The notes under the pieces are model-generated. The model worked only from the letters and a program-made list of their open reading frames with translations, searched no databases and had not been told where the DNA came from. From positions 62,001 to 126,000 of the forward strand of contig LUVW01000012.1 in the NCBI GenBank assembly GCA_001661515.1: DNA of 64,000 bases, in the 5' to 3' direction. Below are positions 33,301 to 42,678 of this stretch, one piece after another (the first letter of the stretch is position 1; the number at the start of each line of letters is the position of its first letter). The DNA comes from Capniomyces stellatus (Eukaryota; Kickxellomycota; Harpellomycetes; Harpellales; Legeriomycetaceae). Both the position numbers and the translations under genes were made by a program.

Positions 33301-34165
33301 CCTGCAACGCCGCTCTCCTCAGATACATTGTCAACATCTCCCTCTGTTCAAATATTTGGCTTTTCCAGTTACCCTTATGCTCCCCGTCCCCCAAATAGTA
33401 TTCACAAATTCTTTCAACTCGACTGCTCCATAACTTTCTTTCGCCATACCTCCAAATCACCCGAACCAGCTTTGTAGCCAGATCAATATACCTGTCTGCA
33501 AGTAAATACCCCATCGCTCTCATGCCCTCTATTCTATCCCCTCCAAACTCATTCTTCCACACCTCTTCCAACTCTGCATCGCTTCTTACCTTCTCTAACT
33601 TTTTGCGAATTTCACTAATTGGAATCTTCATACTTGGGATTGTCTCTATACCTGTGTCTTTTGACATGCCACCCTGCTTGGAAATTTCCACGATCTTTAC
33701 ATTTTTTTCAATTTCAATCATTTTTGTACCTCCCAATTTTACCTTCTTTGGCACATCAGCCTCATAAGGCATATCTACTCTCTCTGGGTTCAGGATATGT
33801 ACTTTGTTTTCTTTCGTCAAATTGCCCTTTTCAATTCCTTGTTTTTTCTCTATTCTCTCATTTCCTTCATTAGCCACTAAATCTGCTTTCCTCAAGTGAG
33901 CCAAATTACCTATGCATCTCCTTGGCACCGATACTCCATACCCCCTTGCCAAGAAGCTCCGTGTCCGTTCAAACAAACCGTCATTTCCTTTCTGGCTTCT
34001 CGAAAGCCCACACACTAAAGCCTTGTCCGTCCTTTTCAACGCTTGGTCAACAATTCGAAGCCCATCTCTTGAAAATATCACCCTTTTGGGGTTTGATATA
34101 ATCTCTGCTTCTGTATTGTGCCGAGCTGCTGTGGAGTTCAATATTCGCCGCAGCATATTAAGCAT
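30332..34165 (-). CDS. Pentatricopeptide-repeat protein, 1277 residues, intronless
   Basis: PPR proteins bind organellar RNA in a sequence-directed way and act in processing, stability or translation, usually in mitochondria. The single open frame begins at ATG 34163-34165 with a basic, Asn/Arg-containing N-terminus (MLNMLRRILNSTAARHN) suited to mitochondrial import. PPR-type helical pairs are clear at about residues 469-540 (VVTYNIMVQASLIRGEDG, IKPNIVTMTMWISAFSKKGK) and 878-935 (FLWMKMVDMGIKPDAAAYLK, YWEMVDAYVRPNAAIVDF), with more divergent repeats before and after. Acidic and Ser/Glu/Pro-rich spacers lie near 835-850 and 1055-1120. Fungal PPR proteins diverge fast and I cannot assign an orthologue. 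The absence of introns over 3.8 kb contrasts with nearly every neighbour. The opposite strand shows long shadow frames only. Confidence 0.85.
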   Translation of the reverse strand: MLNMLRRILNSTAARHNTEAEIISNPKRVIFSRDGLRIVDQALKRTDKALVCGLSRSQKGNDGLFERTRSFLARGYGVSVPRRCIGNLAHLRKADLVANEGNERIEKKQGIEKGNLTKENKVHILNPERVDMPYEADVPKKVKLGGTKMIEIEKNVKIVEISKQGGMSKDTGIETIPSMKIPISEIRKKLEKVRSDAELEEVWKNEFGGDRIEGMRAMGYLLADRYIDLATKLVRVIWRYGERKLWSSRVERICEYYLGDGEHKGNWKSQIFEQREMLTMYLRRAALQVFSKFGDVERSEKIFDEITAINESKHRGEFAMKNMEMELGFMIVTYAKFGNLKRAEQTKKLCLDMGIDLIVSGRLALLNEYSRRQMLEKAEKEVQEMEETYESCVDNRSVVNESNILGDLKLRDLGTIIDKKDSIEISIRSALRIGYNTLLHMYSTDPKYTVGDIEREFYKHGRNDLAKPSVVTYNIMVQASLIRGEDGNANKWMIEMNKEGIKPNIVTMTMWISAFSKKGKWEELSKVIQTMKELEMEFNNVTELVLLGGEKRRNNMESIKAKFWKLIAIGSSMDSRKAGKEGIESGKTKEGCENLDVVADDGAGKYKLVMAEICTFILSLASRSPTNWIEEICVMVRCMEEGRIDRNLVVDGLIGRIPGVKEGAKIRLHVNTLSDELEKYISRVGEFDGLDEREYVDRGLESWREFNEDWIVKTANEFVSRPDEVFGVLFNHLVMEGQPEKALWVYENAVRTELYGTQHIPTVQYLLQEATLKRGEYRLALQRLEELVNSKSIYKYGFPIANSVAIEDGLAQEGQQEGQEQGQDEEGAYMGRLSGEDSEFLMGIKEINRSQVEFALSNPSLHSFTVCFQQLSEMKMFDEFEFLWMKMVDMGIKPDAAAYLKRVKLNMLTGKVEGTKKLYWEMVDAYVRPNAAIVDFVTTSMLSKRLASDIVRVMHNAVIVNRVSPNTLSCNNLIMAMYKGSPSLLTFKKVFKMFMVMVNHGRTVDMKSFNQAVAGSLVSERLASLESSYGSSSMARRSYFMNGLDLVEPMVSWLSELDTFEHTSNPESNPDTSSGSGDVDGCNQVSGHVDPQHQTESGIDTQDSAETPVSEPIPEPIHSHISESTSINSYRMYEHNNPQVISGLYTEVLEALEAKVRTEESPIPVVAPPPNLTTFTYMMKTAVQHEEFGLAVKIYTTFTQFVSIYKWERWHNPRIFGFALLSYEQLGDFESSRLVWDLMCQYGYILPLHQHDYNRYVSLYLEQTVNNLTIKSGSMGY

Positions 34166-34776
34166 CTTGAATTTAAATCCACTTCCTCCTCCAAGCTAGT
34201 ATCTTCCAATTACAATCAATTGGAATATTCCCGTGCAGAATCTATTTCCTCATTCACTCCTTATTCGAATCTATCACTCTCTCAACCAACACTAGCTGCA
34301 CTTTGCTTCGATAGTTGTTTTTTTCTATTTTCTCAATTTATTCTTTTAAATGATCAAACATGTAAAAAAAAATTGTGTAATATTTGTTGATAAAACTTAA
34401 TAGCAGTTCAGCTTGTCTTTTGGTATACGATTTATTTAATTTCTGACTTTTGTGTATTTCTGATTTGCACGCTATTTACTGGCTTATCTTTTGGTTAATT
34501 TAACGGAATGTTTGCTCGATTCAGGCTCTTGCATAAAAAATAAATATGAACACAAATGTAAATATAAAAAAGAGGTGTTTCGACGTTTACACTGCAATAA
34601 AATTGCTGAAGATTCAGGTACCAAGTTTAAATATTGTTTATATCAACTACTATGTCTATACATACATGTACTCTTCAATAGATTGGTCTGTTTTTTATGT
34701 TTATATTTATTTTATTAAAAGTATTGTCAAAATATCTGAAGTAAACAAAAAATACCAGCGTTTAAAAATTCTTATA
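34166..34776. other. Intergenic upstream of the PPR gene and the tRNA-Ser
   Basis: Holds the PPR promoter side. Small frames here have no support. Confidence 0.5.
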
Positions 34777-34858
34777 GTCACTTTGGCGGAGTGGTTAACG
34801 CGGTGGCCTGCTAAGCCATTTCCCTTTGGGAGCGCAGGTTCGAATCCTGCAGGTGACG
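34777..34858 (+). tRNA. tRNA-Ser(GCT)
   Basis: Acceptor stem GTCACTT pairs with AGGTGAC. The anticodon loop reads CTGCTAA with anticodon GCT (codons AGC/AGT). There is a long variable arm (CCATTTCCCTTTGGGAGC), as expected for serine, and a T arm GCAGGTTCGAATCCTGC. No intron. Confidence 0.95.
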
Positions 34859-36581
34859 CTCACTTTTTGCGTCAACTTTACATTTTGCCAACTGACGATC
34901 TGCTTACTTTTCTGCTATGTAAATCAGATTTTGTTTAAAAGTGTTTTCAACTATAGAATTCGGAATGCTATGTTTTGATCGTATATCATCTGTGTGATAA
35001 TTTCTTTCTGCTCTGATGACTCGCTCATTAAATACTCGGTTTCTGAGCACAAGACAGAAACACAATGTTTTAAAAAAAAATTATGAGCTATTATGCAGCT
35101 TTATTAAATACTGAGCTGGTTCTGGTTTCCATTTTGGTTGATTGACAAGGACTTGTAGGATTGAGTTGGGCTGATGTGGAAATGATCCACTAATAATCGA
35201 TTTAGAGCTTCATACCCTACAAGGTATCAGAGTACAGATATCAAATGTTAGATACCCAGTCACCAAACAATGTGTAGTCGTTTTTTGCTTTGTAATGTAA
35301 ACTAAAAATATGGCCAAAGTTTTGTTGACTAAATTTTATGACTATAGAGCAAAATATGGTCTGATACAACTTTTGTATAATCTGCAAAAACTAAACCAAA
35401 CACCAAACAGTAAAATGGCCAGAAATAGATCCATACTATTTTATTTGATTGATAAGAACGAATTTACATTGAGCTCAGTTCGAGCTGGTCAGCAGAAAAC
35501 AATCTCGTGATTGCAATTCTGCTACTTATTTGTCGAAACCAGCGGAGTGCAGCAAAATCTAAAATTTCTGGTTTCAATTAAATGGCGTGATAAAACTAAA
35601 CTTTTTTAACCACAAAATAATTAAATTGCTGTGCAAAAAAAAAAAAAGGGCAAACAACCCTAAATCAAATAAAAAGGCAGTTTACTCCTCAATTGGATAA
35701 AAAAATATAGTGCTACAAGCATTCCATTGGCTACTAAGCGTGTTAACGATCAAATAGCATTCCCATTTGAATAGAGAGCATCGCAAGAATAAAAAAGGCA
35801 AAGGCAAAGTTCCCAACAAAAAGAAAGGCTGAGGCAGAATAAACTGTACCAAACCAGCTGGAGCTAGCAAAACAAGTATAGGCGACTTTTATTGCTGATA
35901 AAAAATCGTTTCATAACAGACCATTTAGATACTGTTCCTAGTCGCTTTTCAATCCAAACCCGAACAATCTTTTTTTTTTGTTGATTTTATTGACAAGGAC
36001 GTCGATGGTATGCAAGAATGCAGAGGTTGTCACTGGCGATTGTCAAACCATTAATCTAACATAATGCTAGTAGTTTGTCTGGTGCTGAAGTAATAATTTG
36101 GTTTTCTTTCTTTTCTTTTGTTCTGTTTTATTCTTGGCTACCACATTCCATTGCCTGGATTATAGAAACCAGTCGGGGTAAAATGTATCTCCAACCGTCA
36201 TCAAATTAGTCACAATCTCTTAAACATGCTACTCTGATTGAGCTAGGTTGGTTTACTTTGTCATTGAAACGGCAATTGAGTACTTTTTATTGTATAGCCA
36301 TTGTGTTTTGTATAAATATCAGTAATCGCTTTTTAGCATATATTTTGATACAATAAATGTAAAAAAAGCATTGTTTTTATGCCATCAAGACCCAAAAACA
36401 CGATGTTTAAAAAAACCCCCATTAAATTGTTTAATCTAAAGGGTTTTTATTTTTAAATTATCAGGCCATTTTTTTAATGAAAATAACAATTCTAAAAGCT
36501 CAATTTTCTAATGACCAAACTTTAACTCTAAAGCTTAACATTTCAATAGAACATCTTCTAGAAATTGAAAATTGAAAAGTG
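34859..36581. other. Intergenic, no gene recognised
   Basis: Only short frames without family likeness (for example plus 35310-35510). A/T-rich with several A runs. No RNA gene seen. Confidence 0.5.
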
Positions 36582-36589
36582 TATAAATA
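36582..36589 (+). promoter_or_regulatory. TATA-like box (TATAAATA)
   Basis: TATAAATA lies 118 bp upstream of the ATG of the small two-exon gene at 36707, a usual spacing for a fungal TATA element. Confidence 0.4.
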
Positions 36590-36706
36590 CACATAGGAAG
36601 GAAAGATTCAAAACACTCATACCTGCCTGTCCAACTTACCACCACTGTATCCATCCAAATAACCAAGAGCAAACAGCAAACAGCTAACAGCAAAAAAAAA
36701 TCAAAG

Positions 36707-37050
36707 ATGTTTACCAGCAACAAATTCAAATTCATGTCTATTTTCCACAAAATGCCAGCTGAGGGTTACCCATTCGTGGCCATACTCGGAGTCTTTACTA
36801 CATGTAAGTCAACACCGCATCTTATATACCTTGTGGCTATTGAAAGCCTTACTACTCGAATTGCGCGTTTGTATTGAAGTCACATCCTCTTATGTGACCA
36901 TGGCGATGTGCTCTATAATATTTATATTCGAAAAGCATTCCATAGTCTCTAAACATTTTATAATTAATGTATCCTATAGATGGTGTATACACACTCTTGG
37001 CCAAGAGTAGAGACCCATACTTTAGAAACCGCACAGTCAAGAGATATTAA
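36707..37050 (+). CDS. Small single-pass membrane protein, 55 residues, possibly mitochondrial
   Basis: Exons 36707-36803 and 36980-37050 join within a codon (T then AT) and give 55 residues. The basic N-terminus (MFTSNKFKFMSIFHKMP) is followed by one hydrophobic segment (YPFVAILGVFTTYGVYTLL) and a charged tail (AKSRDPYFRNRTVKRY). This layout (basic leader, central helix, then Asp-Pro with basic residues) resembles the B12D/NDUFA4 (MLRQ) type of small inner-membrane respiratory proteins, but similarity is loose. Splice sites are clean (gtaagt and cctatag), a TATA-like box lies upstream and the phase is exact, so the gene is likely real even though the family is uncertain. Confidence 0.55.
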
Positions 37051-37588
37051 CTTTTTGAACTATATACATTTTTATAACTTCAAAACTCTACAATTCATTT
37101 CATTTAACCTTTGTTTTATTAATAGTCTTTTTTTTTTCTCTAGTAGTGCTATCTACAACTTGTTAGTATAATAGAATATAAACGACACTCAATCATAAAA
37201 ACTGCTATTATTCTTAGCCATGTCAGTCATTTTTACTATACAAAGCACAGGGTTTCGCCAGTCAAGTGAGGGCATAATATGAATCCGGGATACTGACTAT
37301 GAATTTCAACACTAGCTAAACAAATGATTCAACTAATCCATAGAGCTGTCAATTATTGATATCACTAACGACCATTGAATTACTGAAATGAACACGAGTA
37401 CAGTTGAGAAAAAGTGACTAGAGATAAAGATGACATGTGTTGATTTTGTTCACAAGCAAGAAGCCACTAATGACAGCCTAATCAACCTAAGCAATTATCA
37501 AAATAATAAAATAATAATAAAATATAAAAAAATAATAATAATAAATTACATAACCTAGATATATTTTGAGATTTTAAAAAAACTATTG
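37051..37588. other. Intergenic upstream of the tRNA pair
   Basis: No gene recognised. An AT-only stretch of ATAATA and AAATAA units lies at 37500-37550. Confidence 0.5.
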
Positions 37589-37660
37589 TCCGCAATGGTC
37601 TAGTGGCTAGGATCCGACGCTCTCACCGTCGTGGCCGGGGTTCGATTCCCCGTTGTGGAG
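37589..37660 (+). tRNA. tRNA-Glu(CTC)
   Basis: Acceptor stem TCCGCAA pairs with TTGTGGA (one G-T pair). Anticodon loop GCTCTCACC has anticodon CTC. T arm is CCGGGGTTCGATTCCCCG. No intron. It lies only 7 nt before the initiator tRNA. Confidence 0.95.
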
Positions 37661-37667
37661 TGCATTT

Positions 37668-37739
37668 AGCACCATAGCGCAGAGGAAGCGCGCAAGGCTC
37701 ATAACCTTGAGGTCCCTGGATCGAAACCAGGTGGTGCTA
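37668..37739 (+). tRNA. Initiator tRNA-Met(CAT)
   Basis: Acceptor stem AGCACCA pairs with TGGTGCT, giving the A1-U72 pair typical of eukaryotic initiators. The D region GCGCAGAGGAAGCGCG and the T loop GGATCGAAACC (A in place of the usual TT) are initiator hallmarks. Anticodon CAT. Close spacing to tRNA-Glu suggests a dicistronic precursor. Confidence 0.93.
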
Positions 37740-37983
37740 ATTCTTTTTTTCCTTTTTGGCTTCCTGAACATTTTTATTTTATCTACTGACCATAGTAGCT
37801 GGTTGTTGATGTTGGGAGGCTGGATTTATTGTTTTTTGTTTTATAGTTGGAGCTACAAGCTAGTTGACTGTTAATACTCCCTGGTATTCCAAAAAAAACG
37901 TATAAACTAATCAATTTTAAATATATAAACGTCTGGCTAAAAAAAAAACATGTAATATACAAAATAATTAAGGCTAATGAAGG

Positions 37984-39392
37984 CTATTTTATTTCCAAAT
38001 TACACTGATAGCCAATATAGTTATCAATACCAGAAGGCTTTTGGATAGACTGGATGAATGATGCGTCAGATAGTTGGCCCTCAATATCGCCAGCCATTTT
38101 ATTCAGGCCGTCCAACTGTGACTTTATTTCATCAATCTTGGACCTAATCTCTGATGCTACATGTACACAAGCAAAAGAACCGAATTATCGTCAATGTAGT
38201 CGTTGGAATCTGCAACGGTTGAAAAAAAAAAGAAAAAAGAAAAATAAGTAATTAATTTGTAATAGATGGGCGTGCTTACGGGAAATGTTCGTTATTCCTG
38301 AGTCAGAAACCGTGCCAGGCTCAGGGAATATAAGCTTTACGCTGTTTTCTAAAGCCCTCATCTGATTTACTTGGTGTTCAATAATACTCAGGTTGTTTTC
38401 TAGTACTTTTCCTATTTGCTTTTCCTATTATCCAGAGTTGCGTAATGTTGTATTTAGTTTCAAAAAAGTCTGCGTTATCACTACAATACCACCCACCCAG
38501 CAGTGGTCAGTCATGGTTATAAAGCCAACACATTGTGCTAAAGGCAGTAGAGTCGTGCTGGGTAGTATACCCGAGTCTTACCTTCACCAACTCTTGATAG
38601 TGATTTTCAATGTCCTGATTTAGCTTCAAATGGTCCTCTTCAGAAATCTTTACCTCCTTGGCCTAGATACAGTTATGCAAGATGTCGTAGCTTACTGATT
38701 ACTACACTCGTAATCTGCTGGTATCAATGCATATATCAGCCAAAATTGTGAGTTTTATATTTACCTTGTTGTGTGGAAACTCTATATAATCCTCCAGCCC
38801 ATCTGGAATATTGAATATGTTTCTTAAAGAGTAAAGCTCAAATTTATCGAAAGCTTTATCAACCGAGTGCTCCAGCAAAGTTTCAATTTGGTTGATTGCC
38901 TACAAAAAAATAACCCCGGATTCCAAAATAGCAAGGTGGTTTTATGTTAGCAGCATCCTAAATTTTCCGAATCCACAATTCTAGCTTTCATAAATCACGC
39001 ATTCATACACACACACACACACACACACGCACACTTTGTCACTCTCTCGTTCATGTAAACATAAAGATAAAGAACGGAAAAAGTACCTGGTCGGTTTCTA
39101 AATTCATCCCCATCTCATTTTCAACAAAATTCTTCAAGACATTTGTTACTTTATACACTGATTCGTTTGCTGCATTGATTATCTCGTCGATAAAACTGAT
39201 TGGAATAAATTCAAAGTGCTCAATAACCAACTGAGTAATCTTTTCGCTTGCAGGGAATTTAACCCTAAACCTCCTTTTATTCTGATCGTTATCATTTAAT
39301 TTTCGAAATGAAGCTGGATTAGACAACTCGTTGAAGGGTCCGTTTCCTAGTGCAACTCTGCTATCTGTTAAACTCTCGGCTACCTTGTCCAT
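37984..39392 (-). CDS. MIS12: Kinetochore protein MIS12/MTW1
   Basis: A subunit of the MIND/Mis12 complex that links the inner kinetochore to KNL1 and NDC80. Exons 39392-39087, 38899-38765, 38662-38582, 38424-38280 and 38156-37984 give 279 residues. The family signature is VIEHFEFIPISFIDEIINAANESVYKVT near residues 60-85 (split here as VIEHFEFIPISFIDE and IINAANESVYKV), followed by VDKAFDKFELYSLRNIFNIP, which matches the conserved DKxFDKFE-Y-LRNI segment. The rest is mostly coiled coil, with heptad-like runs in the third to fifth exons. The ATG at 39392 is chosen because an upstream open stretch has only TTG. Intron 1 contains a CA microsatellite. Confidence 0.88.
39006..39034. repeat. (CA)n microsatellite in MIS12 intron 1
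   Basis: About eleven ACs then ACGCACAC. Simple repeat in the 187-nt first intron. Confidence 0.9.
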
Positions 39393-40229
39393 TCTTATAA
39401 ATAATCTGTTTTTTATATTATAAATATCCAAATAAAAAGCTTTTATGGAAGGATTTAAATAGCTAGCAACTATACTCTGTGATCTCTTCTAGTAAAATAA
39501 AGAGAAATATATATATACTTAATAACTAAAACGACACCGGTTTAAGTTGCAAAAAAGAATATGTGCTGGTTTTCTCGACAAAAAGCTCAGTTGGATTGGG
39601 AAAAAAAAAAGAATATTTGTTTTTGGACATTTTTGACTAAATCTAAACAGTCTATTAGCTTATTTGTAGAGCTTATTATTGAAACAGGCGCCTTGTCATT
39701 CATTGGACAACACTGTTTTGAATAAAAAAAAACTGATTGTATAAAGTTAAGGCCAAAACTATTAATCATCATGAATGCCATTTTTAATTAATAAAGTGAT
39801 AATGAAATTTGAACTCAAGCTTGGCGGGTCCTGTAAACTACAATTGGTAATAACCAAGAATACCTGATAACGCAAAGTAACATTTTATTTTTGTAACAAG
39901 TGCAAGTGCCACACATTTCAGCAAATCCACAAATAGACTCCCTCCCTCCATCACTTTTGCTGTCAGCCTGGTTTTGTTAAATATAAACACGGTGACCGCT
40001 GCTTGCAGTAGCGCGTGAGAAGCGTCTTTTACTAATGCACCAGGGTTGTTGGATAAGTGCTGCTTACAAATGGGAAATAGAGTTTTATTAATTACAACAA
40101 CAATAATAAATGATTTGTTAGTAAAACTAATTTGGAATAAAGAGTATTAACAAAGGAAATCGCAATAGCACGAGTTTGGCAGTGCTACTCTAATAAAATT
40201 TAAAGTTAAAAAGACGCAAAAACAAACAG
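39393..40229. other. Intergenic between MIS12 promoter and SNRNP40 3' end
   Basis: No coding frame with support. A 64-codon minus frame near 39600-39780 has no family likeness. Confidence 0.55.
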
Positions 40230-41553
40230 CTACTTGGCAAGCGTAGCAACAGAATCCAACTCGCCAAGGAATAGAGTTTTGTCAGAGCTTGCAGATAAGA
40301 TTATTGGTTCTTTAGGATGGAAGTCAACCTGGTTAACAGTTCCTTTGTGGCCAGGAAGTTTGTAGGTGATTTCTCCTGTCCTGGCATTCCAAATAGTCAC
40401 AGATCTGTCAGCACTACCGCAAGCAACTCGCGATTCGTCTTTGGAAAATGCCGGTCTAATAAGGTTGGTGCCGAAACCATGTGGGGCACCAGTGAAAACA
40501 CGCTCGCAGCGGGTTGGGATTGAGCAGAATGGTCTAATATCCCATAGACGCACTGTAGAGTCCATAGAGTTAGACAGCAGATAGTTGCCGGACGATGGGC
40601 TCATCGTAAGGCCCGTCACCGTGTCTGTGTGGCCGCCAAGTGTGTAGATCGGAGAGTTGTTTCTCATGTCCCATGCTGTAATAGTGTTATCAACTGAGCC
40701 AGAGTAAAGAGTTTCCCCAGCCAATGAAAAGCACACTGAAGTTACTGGCATTTTATACTCGATTTGGCTAGCTGAGTGTCTTTGTCTTGAATCCCAGATC
40801 TATGAAGAAAAAATCAACAAAAAGCAACGATAGTGATAGTGTTTAGTTTGAAAACCTCTAGTTTTAATATCATGCTGAATAGAAAAGCACTCTCGAATCT
40901 AGGTTATTAAGGCTCAACAGTATAAATCCAATAGTAGCAAAAAAGCCTCGATAGCACTGGTAAAAAGAATAATGAGCTAAAATTACCAAGATAAATCCAT
41001 CGTCGCTCCCACTAGCAATAATGTCAGCACCTCCAGAGTACTTTGACTGAGGGCTGATGCTGTTTACTATTCCGGTGTGTTCCTTGAACTTTTTGATTCT
41101 GAGACCTGATTTCGCATCTGAAATAATAACTGATTTGTCGGCACTAGCAGAGTATATTCTTTCGCCATCTGCTGACCACTGGATTTCCAGGATGGCATTG
41201 TTGTGGGGTCTCAGAATTCCATAGTTTTGGCATTCACCGTAGGTATTCCATAGCAGAATTGTTCGATCCATAGATGCTGATGCCAATTGCTCGCCCGATG
41301 GGCTAAATTTACAAGACAGCACTTCGCCTTCATGACCGCTCAGTAGCATGTTTGGGGCGGATAGCTTCGAAGTTCGCTTCACTTGCAATTTAATCGAGCT
41401 GGTCAGTGCCCTTCCTCCAGTATTTACCGAAACCAATTGCGCGTTGTTTTCTTCAATTGGCTTGTTGTGTTTGATTACCACCGATGAAAACCCCATGTTT
41501 GTAGAATTGCTTTGAATTCCGCCATTAAAACTGTTGGTCGAATTTCCATTCAT
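40230..41553 (-). CDS. SNRNP40: U5 snRNP 40 kDa-type WD40 protein
   Basis: A WD40 propeller of the U5 snRNP, needed for pre-mRNA splicing. Exons 41553-40987 and 40799-40230 give 378 residues, with the 187-nt intron in phase 0 inside a WD repeat. Seven WD repeats are visible, starting at LLSGHEGEVLSCKFSPSGEQ and DRTILLWN. Others are ASADKSVIISDAKS, SGSDDGFILIWDSRQ, SGSVDNTITAWDMR, SNSMDSTVRLWDIR, GSADRSVTIWNARTGE and SASSDKTLFLGEL. The N-terminal 60 residues are Asn/Ser rich. The order and the phrase SMDSTVRLWDIRPF fit the SNRNP40/Spf38 group better than other WD40 families. This protein is absent from S. cerevisiae but kept in intron-rich fungi, in line with the many introns here. Confidence 0.88.
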
Positions 41554-42079
41554 TTTACTATCAACGGCTTGTAAATTGGATTTTTTGTACTCTAGAAAAA
41601 AGCGGTGGTTGAAATCCTTTTCAAGCTATGGAAACAATAGCGTGGTATACTAAAAATAATAATAATAATAAATCGATTACAGGCTTGAAACAAAAGGTGA
41701 AATTGATTTTTCTTTTCAATTTTGCTTGATAATAATTCTCGCTTTTATTTTTGCTTTAATTAAGCAAATGGTATTTAGCAAATGTTATTTAAAAATTTAA
41801 TTACTCGAAATACACGAAATGCAGAAAATTTAACCCAAGTAAAATCAAAACAGCTAAATAATCAAAAATCTAAGAGAAAACAAACTGTGGTTAAAAAAAA
41901 AGGCAGCATGCGTTTTGTAGCAATACGCACCAAAACATCTAAAAGAAAATCAACAGAAACTACATGCAAGTGGTGGGTTTTGGCTGGCTTATTAACTGAA
42001 CACAGCAATATAGGACGGGAATTCAGATGTTAAGTAAATTTTAGGTACGAGCCTTTGCAAAAGTAAAAAATTTTAACCA
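41554..42079. other. Intergenic, with a Lys-rich 83-codon frame
   Basis: The plus frame 41782-42033 starts at ATG and encodes a very basic sequence, but it is low complexity, matches nothing I know and ends 46 bp before the tRNA. I do not call it a gene. Confidence 0.5.
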
Positions 42080-42150
42080 GCCGTTGTAGTATAGTGGCAG
42101 TACATCACGTTGTGGCCGTGATGACCCTGGTTCGATTCCAGGCAACGGCA
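42080..42150 (+). tRNA. tRNA-His(GTG)
   Basis: Acceptor stem GCCGTTG pairs with CAACGGC. Anticodon loop GTTGTGGCC has anticodon GTG. T arm is CCTGGTTCGATTCCAGG. No intron. The extra 5' G of mature tRNA-His would be added after transcription. Confidence 0.95.
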
Positions 42151-42678
42151 GTTAGCTTTTTTATTTTGTTTTTTCAAACAAAATAGGGGATTGTTTGCAA
42201 GTTTTTTTTAGTAAAAAAAATTGAATCAACATAAATAAAACCTTAGTTTTACGAGTAAAGTTAAACTTTTGTTAGCTAGTTATATTAAATGAACAAATAA
42301 ACGTTGGATATGATTTTGCCCAATAACATTGGCAGATCAGTCAACTCAACTTTTTCCATTATTCAAAGTGGAAAACCAAAAAATTAAACTGTAAAATTGG
42401 TGAGAAAAAAAAAAAAGAAAATTTTTTTTATGAGCTGAAAATAAAAAAATTTAAATGTAAAAAAATTAAAATAAAAGTAAATCGAAAAAGTAATATCAAT
42501 TAGTTGGTAAAGCAAAAAAAAAAAGTTAAACAGTTGTAACAAAGCTAGTTTGTAAATAAAAAAATTTAAAGATTAGGAGTAGAATAGTAAATATAGTATT
42601 CGCAAGGACATAAATAGAGATAGAAATAGAAATTTAAAAAATTATATATAAATTAGGAACAGTTACAAAATATATAAA
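42151..42678. other. PUF6 promoter region, A/T-only tracts
   Basis: Very A/T rich with repeated A runs. No gene seen. Confidence 0.5.

Noticed and set aside
38161..38215. Extra MIS12 exon (SNDYIDDNSVLLLVYM)
   Set aside because: Open in phase after a cag acceptor, but it ends in TAG with no workable exit; direct splicing from 38280 to 38156 keeps the frame to the stop.
41782..42033. Lys-rich 83-codon plus frame
   Set aside because: Low complexity, adjacent to a tRNA, no homologue recognised.
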